Shown here: in pieces, positions 11,801-23,120 of the stretch
How positions within the stretch are numbered: the first letter of the stretch is position 1
How the letters are laid out: each line of letters starts with the position of its first letter
Assembly (NCBI GenBank): GCA_958299035.1
Contig: CATQJL010000305.1
Location: 63,336,127 to 63,400,126 of the forward strand
Length of the DNA stretch: 64,000 nucleotides
Direction of reading: 5' to 3'
Origin: Cylicocyclus nassatus
Lineage: Eukaryota > Nematoda > Chromadorea > Rhabditida > Strongylidae
Notes under the pieces: model-generated
The model's input: the letters and a program-made list of their open reading frames with translations, nothing else
What the model was told of the DNA's origin: nothing
Database searches by the model: none
Made by a program: the position numbers and the translations under genes

Positions 11801-13139
11801 TAGGGTGCCCTTTTTATGACATGCTTGAAAAAGAGAAACATCAAATTGTTTTGTACTTTTAGTCCCAAAGGTCAAAAGCTTCAAAAACATTTCATTCGAG
11901 TCCTGGTTAAGACTTCAAGGCCCATTTGTTCCAATTTAGAGATATTATATTAGTAAGATATTTCTACAAGTAGTTATGATTTTATTCTCGAGTTTCTTAT
12001 TCGGCATTTTGATTTATCCGAAGTTCTTTAGTATGTAAGATGAGAACACAGTTTTTAGTGTAAGACAGGAAAAATGCTCTAAAAGCTCATAATTTTAATG
12101 CAGGATTTATCAACATACTCAATATCTTTTCTCAATAATGTATACCTACTTACCATAGCAGTTTTGACGACATTCACAAACGACGTTTTATGGGATAGAT
12201 TTGGTTCTTGGCGCCTTGAACGGCCCGATTCGGGCTCGGTCACATTTACGTCAATACGTGAAGATGTATGCTTTAGGATGCCACGAGGTTTGTCGTTAAT
12301 AGCCTGAACTCGATATTTTTTGGATTTCAACTACCCTAGATAAAACATCCTCACTGCCGTTTCAGTCTTCTCTCCATCTGCATGGAAAGGGCGAACCAGA
12401 ATGGTGTTTGGAGCTGTTGGAACAGTGCCAACATTGGGCGGATTATGACCTGAATTGGATGAGCAATCTCAAGTTTTGTTGTGTTCGAAATGCTAGAAAA
12501 GCTCTATTTTCCGAAGGAAAAAACGAAAAAATGTGGCAACAGTTCTCGTTTTGCCCCTCAAATTTTCAGCCGTTTCGGTTGGTCAGAGTAGTCACTGGCG
12601 AAAAGAGGTAATTCAGAAAGAACAGTTTACTATTTCCAGTCTTATTAGCTACTACAGAAGTAGATGCAAGTGATTGAAGCAAAATATGATGTTTTAAAAA
12701 TTAGAATCGCAGGTCATGCGATATAGCTTTTCTTGAGAAATGAACTAGAATTTTGATCTACAACACTCCTTTTACACTAGCTGGCAATCTCGGCTCCTCT
12801 CGGCTCTGCCAATATATTTTTTGTAGTCAGCCTCCCAGCCTCGTAGGTGAAATTTTGCAAAAAAATCGATAAAAACGACATCGAGCAATGAAGAAAAGAA
12901 GCTTAAGAAATTGCCTTGCCCCAAAGTATATGTGTGCCAAGTTTGGTCCGGATCGGGTCAAAAATAAAAGTTTCTATCCGGAACATACCTACGACACACA
13001 TACAGATAAACAGACATTCAGCTTTATTCAAACAAATTCATAAATTATTTGTTTTGTTTTGTACTATTCAGGTTATCAAACATGGAAGTTACTCACCGTC
13101 TCGACTGTGCTCTGAAGAGTTACTCGAAGTCGACGACAT
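2861..13139 (-). CDS. Cyclic nucleotide-gated cation channel subunit (TAX-2/CNG family), complete multi-exon gene
   Basis: Member of the CNG channel family: tetrameric membrane channels opened by cGMP or cAMP, used by nematode sensory neurons. Exons on the minus strand, 5' to 3': 13097-13139, 12355-12449, 12154-12303, 10731-10814, 10047-10153, 9564-9772, 9450-9513, 9079-9179, 8706-8898, 8213-8243, 7935-8028, 7757-7863, 7579-7669, 7356-7528, 7216-7297, 7048-7137, 4821-4919, 4622-4687, 3261-3447, 3022-3182, 2861-2968 (TAA). Nearly all have GT/AG borders and all phases agree except between 9079 and 8898, which lacks 2 bases modulo 3; a tiny exon at 8987-8994 would repair it. The product is about 780 residues: cytosolic N-terminus (1-170), S1-S4 (173-284), S5 (322-345), pore (446-462), S6 (470-495), C-linker, nucleotide-binding domain (about 575-700) and a C-terminal coiled coil. 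Length and pore suggest a modulatory subunit like C. elegans TAX-2, but CNG-1, CNG-3 or CHE-6 orthology is not excluded. Confidence 0.9.
4279..4497. repeat. Inverted-repeat (foldback) element in a CNG intron
   Basis: Two arms of about 85 bases (4279-4363 and 4414-4497) are near-perfect reverse complements around a spacer of about 50 bases. They are much richer in GC than the host intron. The arms include GCGCTGGACTCTGCGTCTC and its complement. This is a MITE-like or foldback repeat with no coding capacity. Confidence 0.7.
5679..5784. repeat. Imperfect palindrome rich in CCAAT/ATTGG, in a CNG intron
   Basis: Arms beginning ATTGGCTGGTACAA and ending TTGTACCAACCAAT are reverse complements centred near 5732. 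Further ATTGG/CCAAT motifs flank it from 5625 to 5825. It is probably a small decayed inverted repeat. Confidence 0.45.
7356..9772 (-). other. CNG gene: transmembrane and pore exons
   Basis: Exon 9564-9772 holds S1 and S2 (FDCVFFLDILVQSRT), 9450-9513 the S2-S3 linker, and 9079-9179 S3 and the start of S4 (DILALLPADFF, then MVRAIRLFK). Exon 8706-8898 carries the S4 remainder and S5 (RTSFPH, ILFHWNACVYF). Exons 8213-8243, 7935-8028 and 7757-7863 encode a long extracellular segment. Exon 7579-7669 has the pore helix and filter (YWSALTITTCGQQ), and 7356-7528 holds PYP, S6 (DTLIGVLVFATIIG) and the first C-linker helix (KMDGIRFYM). Every residue block aligns in order with the CNG family fold. Confidence 0.88.
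8213..8243 (-). other. 31-base microexon of the CNG channel gene
   Basis: It is flanked on the minus strand by an acceptor ATCTTTTAG and a donor GTAAAAT. Its 31 bases convert the phase-1 end of the S5 exon (8706) into the phase-2 start of exon 7935-8028; joining those two directly would cause an early stop. It encodes AFERQNYNNND when joined, at the start of the extracellular turret. Confidence 0.72.
10047..13139 (-). other. CNG gene: N-terminal cytosolic exons
   Basis: Five exons encode residues 1-160. The start MSSTSSNSSEHSRD (13097-13139) joins in phase 1 to 12355-12449. The next exon (12154-12303) contains the basic motif KPRGILKHTS and an Arg-rich stretch, and 10731-10814 has an acidic DNDDD run. 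Exon 10047-10153 leads into S1 and uses the unusual donor GTTGGA; its phase 2 fits the next exon exactly. Introns here (10154-10730, 10815-12153, 12450-13096) show no other gene; 12.89-13.05 kb looks like a decayed dispersed repeat rich in CACACATACAGA-type sequence. Confidence 0.75.
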
Positions 13140-13385
13140 CTTAACCTCTGGAGCTTATATAGCTATCTAGCGGTCACTGCAAGTGCCACTGAATGAATTA
13201 GTCGCCCATCTGAAAACTCTCATTTCTAGACGTTTTTACATTTTGTAAAGGCTTCGCAGTGAAACGAATGTTTATAACCTTCTAAGCTTCGCATGAAAAT
13301 CGATGTAATGCGGGCTGCTTATCTCTTATTATTAAGGAGAGTAATATAACCGAGAGTAAGACCTGAATCTTCGTGCTCCTTTCTA

Positions 13386-14345
13386 AGGGCATCTCAAAAG
13401 TTGTATCGTATGTTTGAAACTGTTTAACACTCTGTTGTCATAACGTTCTTGGAAAACCTTCAAAAACCATTTGAAGCTGGCTTCAACTTAGATTTTCAGT
13501 ATAGAACGAATCACCGATCGTTCTTCGTTAGCGTAGGATTACGGAAAGAACTTTAAAGAGGATTTGAACCATGGAGGGTCATATTTTGCCTCGGAAAAGA
13601 TACGAGACGACCTGAAGACTTTCACACTAGGCTAATTAGAGTCGTTGACTTGGATTATGAAGTTTGCATCTTATCTTCGTTAACACGTTGACAGAACGTG
13701 CGTTTTTAGTTGTCGCCTTGTAGGACAATGCCTCCCACGGATAAGTTGAAAATTTCTAGCTAAAAATCGTCATCTATACTATACCTGCACAAGTTTCAGA
13801 AAACAGCCAAGAAACGTCAAAGTATCCTCTACGGTCAGAGCGTAAAATACCTCATGATGTACCCAATACTTGCAATCACTATATGGTTCAAGTACCACCA
13901 TATGGGTCACACTGCTCCATCTGGCAGTCATTGCATGACCCACCATGTGGGTCACGTTGTCGTCAATATTTTAAAAAGTTATGCCACGTGAACACTAGCA
14001 GCCGTTTTTTGATGTTTAACTTGGCTACACTGTTTAGAAAGATTCATAATCTTGATAAATTTCAGTATTTAACGCGTCCATGAAAACCTTTTACAGCCTC
14101 TAACAAACTTCAAGTTCGGTTTCACTTCTTTTGAAAATATTCAAAACGGCTGCTTTTTCACAGTGACCCATATGCCGAAATTCCTACCGTAATCTTACAT
14201 TAATGAAAAGTGATCGATGATTCGTCTATATAATAAATCTAAGCTGAAGCCAATCTTACAGAATGGTACTAAAATTTTCCCAAAGACTTCATGGCAATGG
14301 AGTTATCAACGATCAAAGTTCGATATGTCTTTTTGGGACACCCTG
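13386..14345. mobile_element. TA-flanked MITE of the GGTGTC family (copy C)
   Basis: The right end (CTTTTTGGGACACCCTG at 14329-14345, followed by TA) and the left end (AGGGCATCTCAAAAG from 13386, preceded by TA) match the termini of the elements at 31.2-32.0 kb in inverted orientation. Both sub-terminal regions share the motif with core GTAGGATTACGG (13534 area, and its complement near 14190). No transposase ORF is present, so it is non-autonomous. Its middle contains repeated CATATGGGTCAC-type palindromes (13880-13955 and 14163). Confidence 0.55.
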
Positions 14346-15033
14346 TATGTCATCGTTTGACAATTTTGAATTCGATATGATTTTTTCGCATGAAAAATGC
14401 ATAGTTTAGCCCTTGGTATACACCAAGCTGGTACCACTACGTTATATAACTGTTTATAGATAGAAGCGGAGCAGCCGCCGACTACCAATAGTGAATATGC
14501 GGAACATCCGCTGACGATACTGGTAATATTCGAACCAACACCAGAACTGAGTTTTCAGGCCCTTTTATGCCACTATTTTGGGCGTGGATAACCTGAATGC
14601 TCACTTCTGGTAAACAGTAGTATCATACAGCATGAAGGATTGCCTACATGGAAGTAGGCGCCGCCAAGTAGACTATCAAGCACAGTTGAGGGGTGACCTG
14701 GCGGCTTAAGTGGTCAGTGAACAGTAACGTCTGTCAACGACAAGCTATTAGATATTGAATATGACAAACACGGTAGATCTACAATGCTAAAGGTTGTAGA
14801 CGAGCCCGGCTTGGAATTTTATTTCAATTGTGGTCGCGTTCACAGTATACCCATGTAGACCACACTAGAGAGGCTCTATTCAAGTGCCAGTATCATGAAC
14901 AACAAGATAATGGGGAAATAGCAGCCGAATCAAGTCAAAATATATTTGAGCAGATTTGAGGAATCATTCAGAATTGAAGTGCGTTAGATTTTCAGTACTT
15001 TGAGGAGGCATTCCTTATTTCAAGAGGAACGAG

Positions 15034-15095
15034 TGGAGTAGTGGTATGAGGCGCCGCTATGACCACGTCGGACTCAGGTTCGATTGTGCCCCCTG
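15034..15095 (+). promoter_or_regulatory. tRNA-like pol III A and B boxes (possible SINE head)
   Basis: TAGTGGTATGAGG resembles an A box and CAGGTTCGATTGTG about 40 bases later resembles a B box. The sequence between does not fold into a standard tRNA that I can see, so a tRNA-derived SINE or a decayed tRNA is more likely than a working tRNA gene. Confidence 0.3.
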
Positions 15096-18000
15096 GGCCA
15101 AGCAAGCCCTCTACCCTCCGAGGCCGGTGAATTGGTATCAGAGTAATCTGGGAGAATAAATGCACTGACTTAGAAATCTGACTTAATAATCGGTTGGCCT
15201 TTGTCACTGTAATAGGTCCGCAAGCATTCAGTAGTCTCTTCGAACACGAAGTCGAGCGCGTTTGGCGCATGATCGCAGAGGGTATTGAAGAGCCGAATCC
15301 TTTATCCTTTATTTATGCGCAAGGTGCAGTAAAACTACTCGAAATTACAGTCAAAGATCGAGAAGCACAAATCTAAAAACTGTTATGACCAGCGGAATCT
15401 CATATAAATGTGCAAAAATGGATAATGCAAAACGTTCCCCCTCAAAAATATACTGCTTGAAGGCGGCTCTTTGCCACTTGACATAATTGAGTCTCTCTTT
15501 CGTCTTCAGATAAGATCTCAAAACTATTCTGAATTCAGGGCTAATAGAAGTGTTTGGTCACACATTGATAACCAATCTCATGTAGAAACTTGAAGTTAAT
15601 GGAACGGAATTTTTGCGGTTATAGTGCATATCATTTCAAGGGCGCATCAAATTGATTAGCAACATGATTGATATTTAGTGATACAGTGTGGCATGTTGTA
15701 AGCTTGTCCAAGGGTTTATGTTTGTGTAAGCTCGAATACGTAGATTAACTGACAAACAAAATGATTGTTTGCGATAAGGTGTGAACCACTACCGTACTCT
15801 GATCTCAAATCTATCACTCTCTATGAAGCTTGTTCATGCCTGTGAATCCGCAAAGTGCAAATTAGAGACAGTCCAAACCTTCTATCCGCTGCTTGTACTG
15901 GAGCAAGCGCACTCCTACAAAGTGATTATAATGTGCTTGTAGATTAAAATAGCTTCATCCAAAACGGATAGGCATTCAGCAAAGAGGAGATTGGAGTGCA
16001 GCATGTATCATTAACTTTGGCAATGTAGACCCACGTTCAGAATGGTCATTTGGTCCATAAATATTTTGACTGCCAGCACAAACAGATGGTATCCTAGGGC
16101 AACTCAAACATTTTCTCGGGGGTGCCGCGGTTGTCTGGATAATCAATCATTTATGCCGCGAGTTTTCCGGTAAACCGACACTGGACCCTACAAATGACCA
16201 CCGGCGCATATAGCAGTGCCCGTTAAGCGCCTATGGGCATTGGCCAGATTAGCATGGTTATAAAACTTAGGAAGGAGGAGCGGATGGATCTTTTAGCCTT
16301 TTTACATTCGCGGCAAAAGATACATGGGCCGCGACGTGTCAGACTGAAACAATTGCCCGCGGTTCGTCAAGCGAAGATTTTGGTGCCGCGGCGCGCCACG
16401 CAACACGCTTAGAGGTCGCGAACTTTCCGACAATTGTCTGAGATTAGATACTTTCAAAAAAAGAGGAGATGGGAAGGGACAGGTGGGGGCCTGCGAAGTA
16501 CACAACTGGACTGCGCCAAGAGTACGCACGTGCCAACGCTGAGCTAGCTCTATGCCAGCTTTGTCGCTAATCAACACGAGACGCGTCCGCTTTGGCGCTG
16601 ACACGGCGCTGACACCCGGCCGCCTTGGCACAGTGCCATTCAAACCAAATCTGCGCTTTTATGCGGATAGCGATGGAGGCTTTGACAACCGTTGGTTAAG
16701 TTTGACTCATTATGCGATGAATGCGGCTTCTATATCGAAATCCATCCGTACTCGTTGTGCAAGAACTTCTTCACATATTGCACATCCGAATAGAAGATGT
16801 AAGCAAGACTTTCCAATAAAACTGAAGAATATAGGTGTTCGTTGAAAGAAGGGGTGCAGACACTGTAAGCCGCAGGATCGTGTATGTTGTATTCGCGTCT
16901 ACACCTCTCCTGCTGGGAGCATTGCCGAGTATATATGACGCCTTGTTTGATCTTTTTTTCGCAGTAATTTGTGTTGTGCTTGGCTATATTTCCAGCGAGC
17001 GTTCGCGGAGGAGTTCATTCTTGAAATGCTGAGCACTGAATGATGTTTATATTGCGCGCTGTAAGCGCTAAAGGTGGCTAGAGGCCTAAGATGGTCATTA
17101 ATACCTGAACGAAGAGAAGTTGTACGTTGTCCTCTACGGACTTGACGGCTTGCGGCCGAGCTTGGTGGAAAACCCGAAGAAGGTCAATGAAGAGTGGGCC
17201 TTTGTGGCAACGGTGACAAACAACGGCACTGGTCCAGTGTCTAGGTTTCATAGCAGGTTTAGCAAACTTTTTGTTAGCTTCTGATTTGTATGCTCACTTT
17301 TGAGTGCGCCTTTGTGAAATACTGGCGTGTTATATGTAGTGGAGAGACTGAGAAAAAAACCGAAGGGGTGTTCGGTAGTATTGAGCGATTAGAGTCCCGT
17401 GCATACATCACGCGACTCCAGTCACCATGCGATCTGGCAAATTGCCAGATGTCTTCCAACCAAACATTGGCAGACTAGCATGCACGACTTTTGTATTATC
17501 TATCCCTATTTTCCATACGTTCACCGTGCGCGTAGAATGAGTTTTATACAATTACAGTGTTACCAAATCTCATTGGGACTGAGATCACATGAAGTATGCC
17601 GGGGTCTAACGATAAGAGCCGTGGGCTTGGAGTTCTGGTGTGAGGTACATCAGGAGTGTTAAGCCCGCCGAGCAGCAACAAATCCAATCCTGCGTCATAC
17701 CACATCAAGTAGTGACAGGACCCACAAGGGCCAAAAGCTTATTACTTATTATTGTCAGCACGGAGAATTTCTCAACTACAATCGTCCTTTTTCTCAAAGT
17801 GCATCAGCTCAGAGGATACGGTCACCTTCTCTCTATGGCATTCGAACTCTCATAGCGAAACACCTCATTAGCATCACACACACAACGAAGGTCGAAATCA
17901 TAGAATTGCCTCCAAACGCGGCTAGATAAGGGAAGAACGAGTTTGAAATCGCATAAAATTTTTTTGCACTGATGTTCCGCATGGGGTTTTAGCTGACAAC

Positions 18001-19756
18001 AATGCTCAGCATACGAGAGGAGACGGAACGAGCTGCCATTGCGCGCTAGGTCCCTGTTAGCACTTTCTCCTGTCAAAATCTTATCTTCAGCTATAGTAGG
18101 TTACACTCATTGGAGTTTACGTTTATCACGTTGGTTTGATGAGAAGTGTTCCACTAGATTTCGGATACTGGAATTTTCAAAGCAAAAAGATTCTTCGTCA
18201 AGTGATAGCTTATGATTCTTAGTTCAGGGGGTAGTTTCGTATTGGTTATGCTTACGTTTACTACCTTAGAATTGTCGGTTTTTAAGAATTTACTTTTTAG
18301 TCTCTAGTAAAACAAATCTTTTCTCCTGAATGAACCCGAGTACTTTGCCTATCACTTCTTTTAAACCTGACCATAATCTTTTTTGAAGATGGTATGTCAG
18401 CTTTGCTTTTCTTGGAACTTAATGGAGTCGTTAGTCTCAATGCGTGCAATTTTATTTCCTTTCCATGGTGTAATTAGCAGGAAGAGTTATCGCTATTGTT
18501 CACCAGAGTTTGTTCACAAGCATTTCTTCAAAACGTTCTCGCTACTGTTGAATGTTTGGAGATAGCTTATTGACCTAATGTTTTTTCGTAGAATTTATAA
18601 GCATGTTTTTCGTTTGTTAAGAGAAAAAGAACATTTTTAACCCAAAATTCCGAAGGCTTGGAACATTGCCAGTAAACCAGCTACAAATCGTTCGTCAAAT
18701 ATAGTCTTTTTTCAGAAATTTATGACCAAAATATTTCGTTCGTCCACATAATCTAAAAGCTAAGCTATCACTTATAGCCATTTGAAAAATGAAAAGCCAA
18801 GAATTATTTTGAAAAGTTTTATAAGCATCCCACTTTTCCAAACTCAAGAAGAAGTGGCACCTCAAATGACATCCATTACATCCATACCCATCCAAATTCT
18901 TATTTCTCAAACACCCATTCATAAGAATTTTACATTGTCATGACCGCATCATCAAATTTTCTTTATATCCTTGTTCTTTTTGTTTTTTCCTTGCTTTTTT
19001 TGCAATCGAATAAAACGACAAATTGATAGTGAAAAACCTGTTCCTTTTCTTATGAGCCAAAAAAGTGAAAGTGAGCGACTTGGCGCGTTTTTCTTGCCTT
19101 TGCTTTTTCCACTGCAAAAGCTGGCTACATCAATGATAGTAACGACATTGAGATCGTTAAATACGGTCGTTTCCCCAACTTTTGAAGGCATTGATATGCC
19201 TCTATAAAGATAGGTTACTCACTTTTCCTGTCATATATCATTACATAGAGACATTTAGTTTTCTCTTGAGAAGACTGGCGAATTTTGTTACCAAATTTTT
19301 CTTTTGCGCAGAAATTGCAAAACTTTTTTTGCTATGCTTTTCCGGATTTTTCCAGAACTAGAACTTGACTACTTCAGCCAACTTGAACGAGTACATTAGC
19401 CACACCTACGAACGTGCAAAAATAATTCAAAAACCGTTCAAAAAATGTTGAAGTATAGCTTGCTTTAATCCGAAATGTTTTCATCACAACCCAAGCTTTC
19501 AGGTCTCGCAACCTAATGAATGAGTGGAACAAAGATATAAATCTTAGTTTTTATTACCAGTATCGGAACCTAGTAGTACATATATCATGCTCTATTAGTA
19601 AGAAATTGAGACTGATATACTTTTTTTGCGCTGCAACAAAATGAACTTTATCTCGTACAATGTTTTCGCTATAAAAATGTATGATAGCGAACATTTGCTA
19701 GGCTAGTTACGGCTTCCTGTTAAGATTTTCTATCTTGAGATTTCATTTGGAAAATT

Positions 19757-19815
19757 CCTTTATTACTTATTTTGAATTTTTTTCCTTTATTACTTATTTT
19801 GAATTTTGAATAATT
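19757..19815. repeat. Short tandem duplication
   Basis: A unit of about 29 bases with core CCTTTATTACTTATTTTGAA occurs twice in direct succession. It is a simple local duplication in intergenic DNA. Confidence 0.7.
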
Positions 19816-22129
19816 AGCCAATTCCTTGCGCACATAATCAAAAGTCTTCCCCCACTTTAGCACTGCTTGCGCTAAATTTATCCATGTAGGAACACAGGCA
19901 AATCTTTATAGTCATTATTTTTCGCTCAAATTCCCTTGAATCAATACGTTTTAGACTATTTTAGGGCTACTTGTGTTATTTTACATATTTTCTAGTTCAA
20001 AGCCACTTTTAAATTCAACCAAAAGACATACCATGTTACATACCACGTTCACATGAAGTACCTTTTTTATTCCAGGAAATTTTTTCATAGATCTTATGAG
20101 GACTATCCCCTTGCCACGTGTCGAGATGAAAAGTAACACGTTTAGGCTTAGGTTGACATGTTTTTTCATAATTCCGGTGAAGTACGAGAGCATTTGAAAT
20201 GACTCGAAAGCCGTTCAGCGGTTTTTTTTAGTAAAAGTAAAATAGTCCCGGACATTTTTGAAGGCATTTTGATCGCTTTCAGCACTTTGAAAATATCTTC
20301 CTCTCAAAATCAAGTGCGACCTGCGAATTTGGACAGGAAAGAATATAAATGCCAGCTTGGAATACCTGGCTGCCGCTTATTTCGTAGCTTATATGATGGA
20401 AACTGTTGATTGAATCATCTCTATTAATTCAAAAAAACAGATTTGAAGTTACATTAAAAGGTAGGATAAACAGACTTTTGGTAAAACTTGTTGAACATGT
20501 ATGTAACATGCCAATTTATTTCGATACATGGCGGGAGCTTGACACTTCTTCCTGTGAAGTTATGGCCAAATGTGATACAAGAAAAGAAGCAATGTTCTTC
20601 TTAGGAAAAATGAGTCCGGATTACGGGAAAGTTCCAAAAAATTTGCTAGCCACGACTTCATAGCTCTTAATCTACGTCTATTAGAAGCTTTGCATGAATT
20701 AAAATCTATCAATCAAATTTGCAAACTTTGATCGACAGCTGATTGCGAAATTCAAGGTAAAAACTCCATTCCAGCTTCCAGCTACAAAGCGTAATATGCT
20801 TTGATTTTCCGCTGTAAAGAATATGGTTTTCTCCGGCTATTCTAGTCAAAAACCCACAAAATTGTGAAGATCGAAAGAAGTTGCAGATTCCGGATCTATA
20901 TTAAAGTTTGTAGGTGTAAAACCATGGATCTGTTTTCCTAGTCTGTTCGAATCTTTAGACTACTCATGGTTGCCTCGTTTTATGATAATGCGCAAATCAA
21001 GATCTTTTGTTTTTTTATTCTGTTATTATTAGTGATAAATAATTCCAGCATCATTATCTCAGTAGAAGATGGACTTCTATCGTTCTTGATCTTCGCGAGG
21101 TAATGACAGTAAACAGCTGCTTTGAGCTGAATAAGTTCATAAAGACGCTGCGTCAGGGCTTGCGGAATGGAAGGGGGTGGCGCGAGCGGCTAATCGCTGC
21201 TTTTGTCGAGAAGGACACTGAATAGAACCCCAACCTCTTAGCGATGACTTTTTAACCAGCGCTTGCACTACTTCTACCTCTTTCCTCAAAAATGAGGTAA
21301 AATCATTTATAGCATCAGTAATGTGAAGCACAACTGTGGACTGCGCACATCTGAAAGTTTTTGTGGACTTAAAAATCTAAAGTGTGCTAAAATGCTTCCA
21401 GGTTTTGTTTTCAAAACCATTGACACTATGCACGATCAAACCTGGAATGCAAGACTCACGAGGCAGCAACACTACCACTACACACCACTCAGTAGACGAG
21501 GTCCACCCACTTAGTATGCAGAACCCTAAAAAATTCCTTATAACTTCATTTCCAATAAGTTGAAAAAGTCATGAAAGCAGCATTTCAATCTTGTTTTTAC
21601 GATACATTCAAAGTACTCATCAAGTTTAAAATTTCTTACATACATTCGATTCATAGAACTTCTTTTGAACTGCATCAGGCTGACACCATCCATGATTTCG
21701 CAGTAATTACCTTTTTTACCAAATCAGTTAATAAATTCAAGCTTTCGCAGTCTTTTCTTGCAGTTAATGGTCACAGAACTTTTACTTTTGTATGGGAGTT
21801 AGCCATAGCAGTAACCTCGACTTGCTCATAGCGAAAAACGAGGAATCTCTCAATTTCGTCGAATTCAACAAGGTCATAACGCTGTTTACGGTATTATTAG
21901 CCCTCAATGCATGCGTCTGGATTTTTTTTTCAAACAAGTGATTCATTCGGCCTTCGGTGAGACAAAGTAAGCGCGCAGTGATGGAAATGCAATGGGTTTC
22001 ACTATCAAATGTATTTGGTGTGACCATACGATCCCCCTGCGTAAAACTTGCACTTTTCCGAATGTTTGTCGAATCAGCCGGGAAGCTTACGAAAACACTG
22101 AAACCATGGCGTGAATATAAGGGAAATCC

Positions 22130-22151
22130 CTCTGCTTTCAGCGGTACGTGC
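22130..22151 (+). promoter_or_regulatory. Spliced-leader or intron acceptor before the collagen start codon
   Basis: CTCTGCTTTCAG ends at 22141, ten bases before the collagen ATG (22152). This placement is typical of nematode trans-splicing. It also shows why the start is at 22152 and not at upstream in-frame ATGs (e.g. 21957), which lie before the acceptor. Confidence 0.55.
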
Positions 22152-23120
22152 ATGGATACGGAAAAGCAACGGGTGATAGTGTATAGATGTTTGCTTTATG
22201 CTGCGATTGCCTACTCAGTAATTCCAATTCTGTCGATATGCGTCAATATACCGATGATGTTTCACTATCTTCGGGACGTTAGGGAAGTGGTTGAAAATGA
22301 CATCAAGTACTGCAAGGTAACCATTTATCTCACTGAAGGTTCAATTTTTGATTTACGTTTTTTTAGATTTCCGTCAGAGAAATACGATCGGAAGCAATTC
22401 GCATCAAAACCCTTCCCCACTTGAATAGCACCAGACACAGAAGAGATATTAATCCATGTACCAGCTGCTGTAGACCAGGAGAGCCTGGACCACCAGGTCC
22501 ACCGGGAAGAAAAGGTCGCCCAGGGATCCCCGGCATTCCCGGAATGCCAGGAGCACCCGGAAGACCCAGCAGCCCCTCTTGTGATCCATTTACACCACCT
22601 CCTTGTGCATGTCCTCCGGGACAACCAGGCCCACCAGGGCCAATGGGTCCACCTGGCCCTCCAGGGCCTCCCGGCAGGCCGGGTACTATAGCCGCCTCTC
22701 TTGTGAGGGGGCCTCCAGGGCCTAAAGGGCCTCCTGGACCACCTGGGGCAGCAGGACCGTGCGGTGAAGCTGGAAAACCTGGAGATCCTGGCCCGATAGA
22801 AATACAACCTGGCCCGCCGGGACCGCCAGGGCCACCAGGTCCTGCGGGTCCACCTGGACCAGACGGACTCCCAGGATCACTACTAGCTTCTGGTAAATAT
22901 TTGCTTCTTTTACGATCCAGTTGCTACTGCAAAAAGAAAAATTTCAGGACCACCAGGACCAAAAGGACCGCGTGGACCACCAGGCCCTCCGGGACCTCCA
23001 GGAAATCCCGGTCCGGAGGGTCCACCTGGAGCAGCTGGCGGTAGTGGTAATCTTGGCATTTGTCCAAAATATTGTGCAGTGGATGGTGGGATATTCTTCG
23101 AAGATGGAACTCGACGTTAA
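22152..23120 (+). CDS. Cuticle collagen (Col_cuticle_N plus Gly-X-Y collagen)
   Basis: Structural protein of the nematode cuticle, made by the hypodermis and secreted as trimers. Three exons: 22152-22316, 22367-22892 and 22948-23120 (TAA), with tiny introns of 50 and 55 bases and agreeing phases; 287 residues. Residues 8-50 form the N-terminal cuticle collagen domain with a membrane/signal-anchor segment ([18 protein letters not shown]). A furin-type site RHRR lies at 78-81, as in this family. It is followed by the cysteine cluster CTSCC (86-90), Gly-X-Y repeats with a Cys-containing interruption ([15 protein letters not shown]), a second repeat block, and a C-terminal block [21 protein letters not shown] written here as [12 protein letters not shown] then IFFEDGTRR. 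That ending is common in C. elegans col genes. It stands alone with no neighbour on the same strand. Confidence 0.95.

Larger units (their letters stand above)
14346..22141. other. Long intergenic stretch without a convincing gene
   Basis: No multi-exon coding model could be built. The part from 15.0 to 17.7 kb is richer in GC. It includes a Cys-rich frame (16711-16796, spacing C-x2-C-x12-C-x6-C, then stop) and an open frame at 17101-17283 with an ordinary protein-like composition but no start. At 20406-20663 a short frame on the plus strand looks protein-like. I assign no function; these could be decayed genes or transposons. Confidence 0.3.

Noticed and set aside
15034..15095. A functional tRNA gene
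   Set aside because: A/B boxes are present but no acceptor or anticodon stems could be paired by eye.
16711..16796. Small cysteine-rich secreted peptide
   Set aside because: No signal peptide, start or acceptor in frame; Cys spacing alone is insufficient.
21957..22151. Upstream in-frame extension of the collagen N-terminus
   Set aside because: It lies before a strong TTTCAG acceptor at 22141, and the family N-terminus begins at [17 protein letters not shown].
22325..22807. 160-codon minus-strand ORF over the collagen
   Set aside because: Antisense of Gly-X-Y repeats, which avoids stops on both strands.
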